DNA of 64,000 nt from Forficula auricularia (lineage: Eukaryota > Arthropoda > Insecta > Dermaptera > Forficulidae), in assembly GCA_024734495.1 (NCBI GenBank), contig JALMQS010000816.1, positions 8,935,481-8,999,480 of the forward strand, written 5' to 3'. The translations under genes and the position numbers were made by a program. Shown in pieces: positions 55,992 to 64,000 of this stretch. The notes beneath the pieces were generated by a model. It did no database searches. It saw only the letters and a program-made list of their open reading frames with translations, and was not told the DNA's origin. The stretch's first letter is position 1. Each line of letters opens with the position of its first letter.

Positions 55992-56034
55992 AAACTCCTG
56001 ATGATATACTAATAATCAGAAATATATTGAGTTT
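55992..56034 (+). ncRNA. Hammerhead-ribozyme-like motif
   Basis: Stem I AAACTC (55,992-55,997) pairs perfectly with GAGTTT (56,029-56,034). CTGATGA at 55,998-56,004, GAAA at 56,019-56,022, palindromic ATATAT, site ATT. Stem II is poorly paired in both arms, the weak point of this family. Confidence 0.6.
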
Positions 56035-56092
56035 GTATAAATCTCTTAGAGTTTGAAACTACACTCCCTTTACTTTATTAATGAAAATAACT

Positions 56093-56825
56093 AATTTTGT
56101 GTGATGGATTCACTTTTCAATTGAGAACTACGAAATTCCGCTACAAACATAACGCAATAATGACCCAAATGTAGGTTTGCTGACCTTCTCGGATCGGCTA
56201 GAAATCAGTTGTAGTTTTATTTAAACGAGAAAGTGAATAATTATCGTGGGTGTTTTGACCCAGTAGGGTAGTCAGGGTTTGCCGGAAACTACTTCAAAAC
56301 TGTACAGAAGTCTATGCCCGCCTGGTTCATATATAATATATCTTGTTCATCTTTTATTACAATTAATCCACATATATATATATATACTCTTATTAAATAC
56401 AACCCTACTATTTCATTATTATGCAGTTAGGCGATAAAGTTACTGTGACTATACCTTACCTTATTTCATTCTGAATAGAAAATTTTAATACCGTCGTTTA
56501 AGCCTCTAATCCGAATGCTACCAAGAGTTGATTGATGTTACTGCCGAAATTAATTAAATCAAACAAATATTAATGGAACTTGATTTCACAACATAATATT
56601 AACACTAAATCCAAGTACTCTAAATCAAGCACGTATTCAGAAATTTTTGAAGTGAAACTTCTTTAGCGACATAAATAGATTATAATGAATTAAATTAATA
56701 TAAATTAAATTCTTTAGCGACGTTTCTGTTTGAAATTCTTTGTTATAATAAAGGGGAAATGACATAATAGAGGAGAAATAAGAATAGCCTAGAAAGATTT
56801 GAAGAAAGCCAGCAAGTAATTATTA
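56093..56825. other. No gene seen
   Basis: AT-rich with an (AT)n run near 56,365. Confidence 0.45.
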
Positions 56826-56905
56826 AAAAAATGACAACAGCTAGATTTGAACTTGAGCCTACCAAGTTTAATGAAAACATTTTAACCACCGAGCCACTTA
56901 TAATA
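56826..56905 (-). mobile_element. tRNA-like SINE head
   Basis: Minus strand: GTGGCTCGGTGG (A box) and CAAGTTCAAATCTAG (B box), correct order and about 45 bp apart; TTTT follows. Confidence 0.55.
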
Positions 56906-57331
56906 AACTTTTTAAAATATATACATACTGAGCATCGAAAAAATTATATTTTACGAAAATAATGATTTTTTCAAAATGTCTGTTAGTACGTTACAAAATT
57001 TTGTGTACGGTCTAGCTCAAAAACTAGTGTGAATATCAAAACGAAATTTCAGATTAGATTCTTTATATTGAGATTAAAATCTGATTAGATATTGGCTGAA
57101 ATCAAAACAAATGTTAAGGGCCCCGGGCGCCCCCGGTTCAAAAAATATCAATATAAGTCTTAGATACTTTGATCGATTTGTACAAAATTTCGCATATGCA
57201 CTCTTTACGACCTTATGAAATTGATAGTGACCCAAAAGAGGGGGGATTGGGCAAAATATTTTCAAACAAAAATCGAAGAAAGCTGATATTTCTAATAAAA
57301 TAGGCTCATAATTAAAAGGAGATATTATTAA

Positions 57332-57624
57332 ATTGAAATTTTCTTTTTGCCCAGAGAAGCAGAATTTTTATAAATTTAATGAGACAATAAAAGAGTGTGT
57401 CTTCTGCTGGAATTATAAATTTTTAATCTATTTATAACGATAGTTTCGAGAACTTTGCCCTCTTCATCAGTCTATTACAATTGTTCACGGGAATGTATGT
57501 AAGTTCAATTGTAATAGACTGTTGAAGAGGACAAAGCTCTCGAAACTAAAGGCTCGTTATGAATAAATTAAAAATTTATAATTCCAGCAGAGGAGACACT
57601 CTTTTATTGTCTCCTTCAAAGAGG
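57332..57624. mobile_element. Hammerhead foldback element 10
   Basis: Starts near TTTTTGCCCAGAGAAGCAGA, clearly related to TTTTGCCGAGAGTAGCAGAG of foldbacks 1 and 2. The arms pair around 57,500 (CAATTGTAATAGACTG). TATTATTAA occurs on both sides (57,323-57,331 and 57,625-57,633), with AATTG/ATTG beyond: a likely TSD of about 12 bp. Confidence 0.85.
57436..57475 (-). ncRNA. Hammerhead-ribozyme-like motif
   Basis: Minus strand: CTGATGA (57,470-57,464), extra A, stem II GAGGGC/GTTCTC with AAA loop (two G-U pairs), GAAA, AC-TATC-GT stem III, site GTT. The right arm (57,519-57,525, CTGTTGA) has lost A6. Confidence 0.55.
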
Positions 57625-58194
57625 TATTATTAATTGCTAATGGGCCCAAAATTAAGAGAGGGTGGTTCTTTCATAAATAATTAAAAATTATTTTATTAAA
57701 TATAAAAGATGGGCCAGGTGTATGGTAATGTGAATGGCCACATCAGTTTATTTAATGACTTATATTTTGCATCCCTGTCCCAGCAATGGAAACGCCTGTA
57801 GGGCATGCAACCAAAAGTGAAGTAGGGGAGTATGCACGCCATACTGCCCCAGGAAGCATTTTGGTACCAATTGGTGAGAATGAAAAAAACAAAATTAAGT
57901 TTCTAATTTAATTCAGAGACAAAATTGAATCCAATAGATATCGAATAGAGCTTTTTTGGGTTTTCCTACTTTAAATTTTTTAGTTTCTATATTCTTTTTA
58001 GTTTCTGTCTGTATATTCGTAGTGTGATAAAGTTTTACAGAGATAGAATTTTAATATTCTCTATGTCACATTTAGGTACTTAGTGAAATTGAAAATACCC
58101 GGTCATGTCACACTGCATTCTCACTAAAACATTTGCAAGCAAACTCTCTTATGTCCACCCCCACCAGTTTCTGTAAAATTTGATCACGGCCATT

Positions 58195-58300
58195 AATCGA
58201 TAATGGGGGATTATTTCGTAAATAATTAAAAGACATTTTATTAAATATTTGAGAGGGGCCAAGTGTATGATAAAGTCATTTGGATGGCCACATTAGTTTA
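58195..58300 (+). repeat. CTTTACCATAC family, 3' fragment
   Basis: TTTATTAAATATTTGAGAGG, GTGTATGATAAAGTCATTTG, GATGGCCACATTAGTTTATT: the last ~100 bp of the family. Confidence 0.65.
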
Positions 58301-58355
58301 TTTAATATGAGATTAATTTTTCAGTCGATTCAATATTCTGCTTACCCAGCAAGTC

Positions 58356-58445
58356 CCCTAGTAGCAGTAGTGCCTATATAGATTCTCGAAATCTATATAG
58401 GCGCTATATATTTACTATATAGTTTGAAACATTGTGCTACTAGGG
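58356..58445. mobile_element. 90-bp palindromic MITE (CCCTAGTAGCA)
   Basis: CCCTAGTAGCA at the left, TGCTACTAGGG at the right. Internal hairpin CCTATATAGATT/AATCTATATAGG. A partial inverted copy lies at 7,492-7,532. TSD not clear. Confidence 0.7.
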
Positions 58446-58449
58446 TCGT

Positions 58450-59488
58450 TATGTTTATAAAGAAATTTATAATAATAGTATATTGCATGGCAAGGGTGTA
58501 AGTGAAAATGAAATTCTCTCTTTATAACGAGCATCGTTTTGGTCCGAGTGCAAAAGGTCATTCCTAGAATAATAAAAATTAAGAAATTAATCTCTATAGT
58601 CAGAAACAGGATTGAACTTGTATTTGGCACCTTTGCAATAAACCTAAGCTCTAAAGAGAAATGATTCTTCTATCCGTGTTCTTTGTAGTCATTTTCAATG
58701 AAAGAATCGCTCACCCGCACATTAGATAATAAAAAAGTGAAAACTTTTTCAAGACTCAGTACACTAGAGCTGCCCTAGTAATTATTAATAAACTTAAATA
58801 TAAATTGTTAATTTATTATTAGCTATAGTTGCATTTTAACCACTGGACACTGCAGATATTAAAATTTTCTTGCTTAAAATATATATTAAACTTAAAAATA
58901 TATATCGTATGTCTCTGGATTTTTTAAAGGGGATACACTTTGTGGTCTTTATATACAAATAACATCTACGGCTAGAGAAATTTCAATTCCCCCGTGAGCT
59001 TATGTGGATGAGGCTCACACATTTTTTTCTGAGGGGTGAGAGCAAACTTTATTTTTGAAATAACAAAATCGGAATTTTTTTTAAAAACGTAAAATATTTT
59101 TCTTCCGTTAAGTATCAGCTTAATGAAACAAATTATTAAATAAATTCTATATTATTATATCAATTCTATGCAGCTATTTTTGTGTGAGTAAGCTACATAT
59201 TTTCTACCTCGCTTCTAGCCTCCCAGGCCAAGTTTCTTTTCTTTACTTCAATACTCTATTATTACCAGCAGTTCCGAGTTATTTTGTGACATGGACAGGT
59301 TTTCAATGGGAGAGTGGGAATGACAAAACATAAATGACACAATGACACAAAAGAATTATTAAGTACATAGGCCTTTTTCAGGGAATGATGACAAATACTC
59401 ATGAACTATTTTTCTCGGGAACAAAGCCGGTATAGCCAGATCCTATGTGATTTTTTAATTTATTTTTATATGTGTTCATGTATATTTA
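58450..59488. other. No gene seen
   Basis: AT-rich. A B-box-like AAGTTCAATCC (minus, near 58,615) is the only tRNA-like trace. Confidence 0.4.
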
Positions 59489-59489
59489 T

Positions 59490-59650
59490 TTATATATGTG
59501 TTTATGTATAGTGCAAATTGGTGTAGTGATCAAATTATAATTGGACAAATTTTTACAATGAACAGGACTTAAACTCTGACCTCTTGCTCGCGAAGCAGAG
59601 ACGCTACACTCTCAGACAGCCCTCTAGAACCCCATATTACTTGTACAAAT
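59490..59650 (-). mobile_element. tRNA-derived SINE, copy 1
   Basis: Minus strand: GGGCTGTCTGAGAGTGTAGC (A-box region), TCTGCTTCGCGAGCAAGAG, B box AGAGTTTAAGTCC. Nearly identical to 60,412-60,570, including GTGCAAATTGGTGTAGTGAT. Confidence 0.7.
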
Positions 59651-59861
59651 ACAAATATTTTATAAAACAATCTTGAAAACGTTTAATTTTAAACCAGACA
59701 TTTCAGGAGAAATTCTCCATTTATCAATGGAATTTTTTGTAAAAATTGAAAAAAAAGAAAAAAGTTGTTTTCACTAGTCTTTCACTAGTCCAGTCAACGA
59801 AGGCTCAAAAAAAAGAAAACATTGAAGAGGGGAATTTTTTTCTTATGGAATGTGTTTGGGG

Positions 59862-60408
59862 TAGTTAGGAGGTAAAAATAATCAAAGTCCCCAGTCCTAG
59901 CTACTGGGCTTAGTGGTGGAATGGGGGTGGAAATGTCCCGTTTTTTGGTTTTTCGCTTATATCTCAAAAACGGTGGGTCGTAGGGAAAAAATTACAGACC
60001 TGAAATTTTCAAATTGCTATAACTCCAGACGATTTCAAGATATAATAGTAAATGTATATATCATTTTAAAGGAAATTTAATTCTCTACAACCTCTTTCAC
60101 TGTACAACGAAAGCCTGAGGTGCTAGAGACAAAAGTTTGAAGAAAAATGTAGGAAATTTTATTTTTTTCATACATAAACGATATTCGTGGGGAAATATCT
60201 CAAAATCCAGAAGGAATAGAGAAAAATTAAATGGATTCAATCTTTTAGTAAATTTTATAAGCTTCCATTTTGCTAAGACTAATTTTTTCCCTTCGACCTA
60301 CCGTTTTTGAGATATAATTGAAAAACCAAAAAATGGGAGATTTCTACCCCCCTTCCACCCCTAACCCCTGAAGCTAGAACTGGGGACATTTAGTATTTTT
60401 ACCTCCTA
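59862..60408. repeat. Inverted repeat between two SINE copies
   Basis: TTAGGAGGTAAAAATA, TCCCCAGTCCTAGCT, TATCTCAAAAACGGT and TCGTAGGGAAAAAAT at the left; complements in reverse order at the right up to TATTTTTACCTCCTAA. Arms ~200 bp, moderately diverged, centre near 60,150. Confidence 0.8.
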
Positions 60409-60411
60409 ATA

Positions 60412-60570
60412 TATGTGTTTATGTATAGTGCAAATTGGTGTAGTGATCAAATTATAATTGGACAAATTTTTACAATGAACAGAGCTTGAAATCTGACCTC
60501 TTGCTCGCTAAGCAGAGACGCTACACTCTCAGACAGCCCACTAGAACCCCATATTACTTGTACAAACTGA
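60412..60570 (-). mobile_element. tRNA-derived SINE, copy 2
   Basis: Direct copy of 59,490-59,650 with few changes, on the other side of the inverted repeat. Confidence 0.7.
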
Positions 60571-60574
60571 ATAA

Positions 60575-60640
60575 CATAGTCAGCTAACAGAGTCAGCTAA
60601 ATAAATAACTAGAGATGGTTAAAAACCCAATTACTCATTT

Positions 60641-60671
<31 letters not shown>

Positions 60672-62450
60672 GCTGTTATTTGAAGCAAAACATCTATAAC
60701 CATTATCTAATTTAGGTTTCTAATATTTTATTTATTTAGCCTTCTTCAGTTGACATTTCCACAAACACACATATTTATAAATTTCTGAAAATGTTTTTAT
60801 TAAATTTAATATACCTCAAAATCTAAATTTCAGTTAAAACTAGAATTTAATTTTTGGGCTTCCCATAAAACTTATTGCTTCACAGTTCTAGATAAGACAG
60901 CTTCGATCTGGGATGGCAGTTATATTGTATTATTTTTTTTTTAAATCCTTAGAGCAGAGGTTGGCGAACCGGGCCAAATTATCCCAAAAAATAGGATTTT
61001 GCGGGTAATGAGAGCTCAATAAAAATAAATAAAATTAAGCAAATAAAAATCGCATAAGCCCGAAAACAATTCAAATTGCGTTTGCTTCAAAAAGCTCTAA
61101 TTTTCATATTATTTTTCAATAAAGAAACAAATCATTTCTCCAATAGTTTAAGGAAAAAATTTTCACTGAAATTTTTTGTACTAAAATGAGTATTTTATTA
61201 TTAATTTTGTTTATTATATATACTTTTTTTATTTCATCTAGTTTATTAATATTATTTTTTTTTTTAATTTATTCATTTTATAGTAATATATATTTTTGGG
61301 TAATAGCTAAAATAGTTTAGAGGTATAGCCGTTCCTTTTCCGGTGAAGTTAGAAAATCAAAACTTCAATTGTCTTCTTTAGGGTTCCCAAATGGAAGCGA
61401 CCAGCTTGGGATTGAAACGTCTGTAATTATACCAACAACAGCAAATTAATATGTATTAGAGATTAGACGGCCATGCACCGATCTAAGAAGAAATCACACT
61501 AAATACTTCTTAATTTCCGTGATTTAATGGGTTCTGTCTCTCTTTTATGCTAAAACGGCTGGCATTTAGATTAGGAAAGTGTAAATGTAAAAAAGCTTTT
61601 GATAGAACTAGTTTTAATAGTAAACAAATGGGACATTCACCTCTTTTCATTTATAAAATTTGTTTAAAATCCTTGTATAAAAGATTTATAATTTTTACTT
61701 CATTATTTAAAGTGGTAGAGTGGTATTAATTATCTGATATTTTATAAAGAGATTGAATTGTAAACCATTACAAAAGTACCTACAATCTAAATTGATTTTT
61801 TTAATCTATGAAATAATCTTGACTAGCTATTTTAATAAACTTTCCAAATAAAATTTTTCGCTGGATATTATTTATAGAACTAAGAGCAATAAACTTTGTA
61901 CACTTTGCTTAATTGAAACAGTTCATTTGAAATAAACTTAGAAGTATTAAAAATAAAAATGCAGAGTAGTAGGGTTTCTAAATATATATATTTAGTTAAC
62001 TCTCTTATTACCGGAAAATACATTTATTCCTTCAATTAATCAATAACCAAACTTTTAAAAATAATTTGTTTACGGTCATGTCATTTGTCAACAGGAAGTG
62101 ATGAACGTTCTTAATGAAGAGCCTCGGAGAGGAGGACCTTTCTCCTTGCTGACTCTTTTTTGGTTCTTTGAATAAAACTTGACCTGCACAAAGGATCGCG
62201 TGTTAACTAGTAAATATTCGTGCCTCGGAAGTTGCTAATTAGGTTATTTATAAATATTATATTAAATAATAAAGGTCTTGAGTTGTATTTAATTAAAGCT
62301 TTATATAGCAAAGATTTATTTTCATCCCCGTTTGCTTTCAGGGGAACAAGTAAAAAGTTCAATAATTTTTTGCTAAAACCATAGGCTAAATAATTAATTC
62401 TTAAGTAAAAATAAATCACCCTTTCGCAGAAAAATCGAGATAAGGTATTT
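60575..62450. other. No gene seen in 1.9 kb
   Basis: A G run at 60,654-60,670. CAGAGGTTGGCGAACCGGGC at 60,955 looks like an hAT left end. No coding block recognised; the frames at 61,547 and 62,207 are unremarkable, the latter running into foldback 8. Confidence 0.45.
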
Positions 62451-62465
62451 AAATATAAATATATG

Positions 62466-62870
62466 AATAAGTTGTTGTAGGGAAATAAGGGCAATAGCTT
62501 ATGTAAATAATTTTTAATTTTTGCAAACGTTTGGTCAACTTTGTTGACTTCCTCAGGGCTCAAACAAATTAACTTCTTTGCATATTTGTCATTCTATCAA
62601 TATTCATTCTTAGCAAACACATAAGGCCAGTCATAACACAGATTGAAAATATTTTCCTATTTATTATATGTTCGATGGCTGGCCTTATGTGTTTGCTAAG
62701 AATGAATATTGATAGAATGACAAATATGCAAAGAAGTTGATTTGTTTGAGCCCTGAGGAGGTCAACAAAGTTGACGAAACGTTTGCAAAAAATTAAAATT
62801 ATTTACATAAGCTATTGTCCTTATTTCCCTACAAAAACTTATTAATTTAAACGATGGACATAAATAATCA
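62466..62870. mobile_element. Hammerhead foldback element 8, with 15-bp TSD
   Basis: AAATATAAATATATG flanks both sides exactly (62,451-62,465 and 62,871-62,885), so the 405-bp insertion is precisely bounded. Arms: AATAAGTTGTTGTAGGGAAA at the left, complement at the right. The unpaired 27-bp right tail ends GATGGACATAAATAATCA, as in foldback 7. Confidence 0.93.
62747..62788 (+). ncRNA. Hammerhead-like motif
   Basis: CTGAGGA at 62,753-62,759 (position 7 is G), one extra G, stem II GTCAAC/GTTGAC with AAA loop, GAAA at 62,776-62,779, palindromic AACGTT. Stem I does not pair well here. The left-arm copy has CAAA in place of GAAA. Confidence 0.5.
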
Positions 62871-62890
62871 AAATATAAATATATGTTTAT

Positions 62891-63360
62891 AAATCCGCCC
62901 CTGTCTCGAATACTGTACGCATCTGTGGAGAGGGGCTTCCAAGCATTCTCTTGCCACCCTGGATGAAATTCAAAATCGAGGTATCAGTCTAATTGACCAT
63001 TCGACCCTCGACTCGCTATCTCATGTAAGAAGTGTTTCCTCGCTTTCTCTATTTTATAGTACTATAGATATGCGTTTTGCTGATTCTCAACACTCTTTCG
63101 CGGTTAAATTGCTACCGGGCCACTTCATTCGCCACTGCTCTTATCCCGATGACTTGAAGGAACTGGAACGCTCTCACAGCCTCCGTCTTTCCCGGCACTT
63201 ATAACCTTCAAAACCCGGGTATACAAACACCCACGCCTCAAGCCTTTCGATTGATCAATTTCCTCTTCTCTTCGGTAATGCAAGGACCTTTCGAGATCCA
63301 TAGGGACTGCATCTTTCTGGTGCTCTGCCTACTTGGATTCAATTTCATTAAAAAAATACA
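62891..63360 (+). pseudogene. LINE C-terminal remnant, second copy
   Basis: AAATCCGCCCCTGTCTCGAA, GGAGAGGGGCTTCCAAGCAT, CAACACTCTTTCGCGGT and the 3' UTR CTCTTCGGTAATGCAAGG match 23,411-23,970. Frameshifts and a ~50-bp deletion destroy the frame. Ends in an A run at 63,351-63,357. It starts within about 6 bases of the 5' truncation of the 23.4-kb copy and lies a few bases beyond the TSD of foldback 8. Confidence 0.8.
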
Positions 63361-63574
63361 ATAATAGGCTTCTATGGTTTTTAACATCTCAAGAGAACCT
63401 CATTTCTAATACCCTATCGTCGAAGTCAATGAATATCATTAGATTGCTGTCTCTGGCTGCTGCAGCCTACTGAAGTGTAAACTTCCCAATTAAAGCAAGT
63501 ATTCTTTTCTTTTATGTGAAATATTCTTTTTTATTGCTCATATGAGGCAAACTACTAAAGAAACAAGAAAAAAA

Positions 63575-64000
63575 TCTACCAAATGTAAACATAATCAGTG
63601 GGCCCTTAGAAGACTAAAAATCTAAAAAGTAACCAAAATAGGGGGGGGGGGGGAGGCCGGGGATAAAAATGAAAATCTAACTGGGCCGTTAGTTTTTGCA
63701 CTTATAGACTTCTGGGTCCCCATTGATTATGTAAACAATATTTGGTTGAGTTTGGACCAAAGGCCTATATTTTCATTTTTTGACCCGCCCCCCCCCCTCA
63801 TTTTGGGCGGTTTCTTTTTGAATTTTTGAATCTTCTGGAGGACCACTGATTATGTACCTATACAAAATTTGGTTGAATTTGGTCCAAGGCCTAGATTTTC
63901 TTTTTTTGACCCTCTCCCTAAATGATTATAAATGATTTTATTAAATATAAGAGAGGGGCCAGGCGTATGTATGGTGGCCACATCAGTTTATTAGTAATAA
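63575..64000 (+). repeat. CTTTACCATAC-family fragments to window end
   Basis: Several partial units in tandem: CTTCTGG[AG]..CC[AC].TGATTATGTA, AAATTTGGTTGA[AG]TTTGG, GGCCTA[GT]ATTTTC, a G run and C-rich stretch, ending GGCCAGGCGTATG...GGCCACATCAGTTTATT. Continues beyond the window. Confidence 0.65.

Larger units (their letters stand above)
55806..56080. mobile_element. Hammerhead foldback element 9, with TSD
   Basis: A 275-bp insertion between perfect 12-bp copies of ATGAAAATAACT (55,794-55,805 and 56,081-56,092). Arms: AATAAAGTAAAGGGTGTGTA at the left, complement at the right; centre near 55,976. About 60 bp at the left (with GTGGTGTAGG and GGTAAAACATG, recalling GGTGTTGG and GGTGAAACAT in foldbacks 3 and 4) are unpaired. 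Confidence 0.9.
56930..57765 (+). mobile_element. CTTTACCATAC-family repeat, 5'-truncated and interrupted
   Basis: Starts mid-element (GCATCGAAAAAATTATATTT, GTCTGTTAGTACGTTAC) and ends GTGTATGGTAATGTGAATGG then CCACATCAGTTTATTTA. Hammerhead foldback 10 is inserted at 57,332. Confidence 0.7.

Noticed and set aside
58590..58660. Minus-strand B-box-like AAGTTCAATCC
   Set aside because: No good A box at the right distance and no SINE body or TSD.
60690..60760. Minus-strand CTGAAGA ... GAAACC resembling a hammerhead
   Set aside because: The stretch between the two boxes does not form a convincing stem II without pairing the G of GAAA, stem I is absent, and there is no foldback partner.
62085..62180. 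ACAG followed by GAAGTGATGAACGTTCTTAA as a possible exon
   Set aside because: Short open stretch with an acceptor-like start, but no donor, no conserved peptide and an early stop.
62207..62563. 118-codon minus frame starting within foldback 8
   Set aside because: Its N-terminal residues are the translation of the hammerhead-like arm; the remainder is low-complexity flank. No homology recognised.
1..64000. Bacterial-style features (operons, Shine-Dalgarno sites, CRISPR arrays)
   Set aside because: No dense coding, no regularly spaced repeat-spacer arrays; the split exon and the transposon types indicate a eukaryote. The short regular tandem repeats have no variable spacers.

Overview
This is eukaryotic nuclear DNA: very AT-rich, with one short spliced exon and dozens of dead or non-autonomous transposable elements. 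The transposon types (pogo/Tigger-like, PIF/Harbinger-like and hAT-like MITEs, RTE and CR1/Jockey-type LINE remnants, tRNA-derived SINEs) and the one recognisable host exon suggest an arthropod, probably an insect. That assignment is inference. I see no rRNA, CRISPR array, operon or intact autonomous transposon.

Host gene content. The only convincing host coding sequence is a 71-bp exon at 47,067-47,137 (+). It has a polypyrimidine/AG acceptor and a GTAAGT donor and encodes the GYLLF...FYEE block of a GRK2/3-type G-protein-coupled receptor kinase (RGS-homology domain). Much of the sequence around it is presumably intron. An isolated, GC-richer open frame at 44,588-44,998 is unassigned. Most other open frames fall in repeats.

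Main discovery. At least ten foldback (inverted-repeat) insertions, from about 0.3 kb to 2 kb with nested DNA, belong to one structural superfamily. In most of them each arm carries a hammerhead-ribozyme-like core read outward: CTGANGA, one extra base, stem II, GAAA, a short palindromic stem III, NUH, stem I. Stem I changes between families while keeping its pairing (AAAACC/GGTTTT, AAACTC/GAGTTT, TCTC/GAGA, TTC/GAA). Several insertions have 11-15 bp target-site duplications, and one has its empty site preserved in a neighbouring segmental duplication. One element carries three tandem ribozyme units. Known Penelope-like elements and retrozymes carry type I hammerheads, so a non-autonomous derivative of such a system is the working hypothesis.

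Layout. 1-9 kb: first ribozyme foldback (2,281-4,270, with nested elements), then a foldback made from the 3' end of a Tc1/mariner-type transposase gene. 9-16 kb: second, third and fourth ribozyme foldbacks, a LINE remnant, and a ~0.9-kb segmental duplication. 16-25 kb: hAT-like MITE with a tandem duplication, Harbinger-like MITEs, two large foldbacks, a LINE 3' end. 25-38 kb: C-rich repeat inside a fifth ribozyme foldback, hAT MITEs, an RTE LINE 3' end with clear TSD. 38-51 kb: SINE with 12-bp TSD, the GRK exon, pogo-like and composite hAT elements. 51-64 kb: more ribozyme foldbacks (55.8, 57.3, 62.5 kb), a tRNA-like sequence, duplicated SINEs, and a second LINE copy truncated at almost the same site as the one at 23.4 kb.
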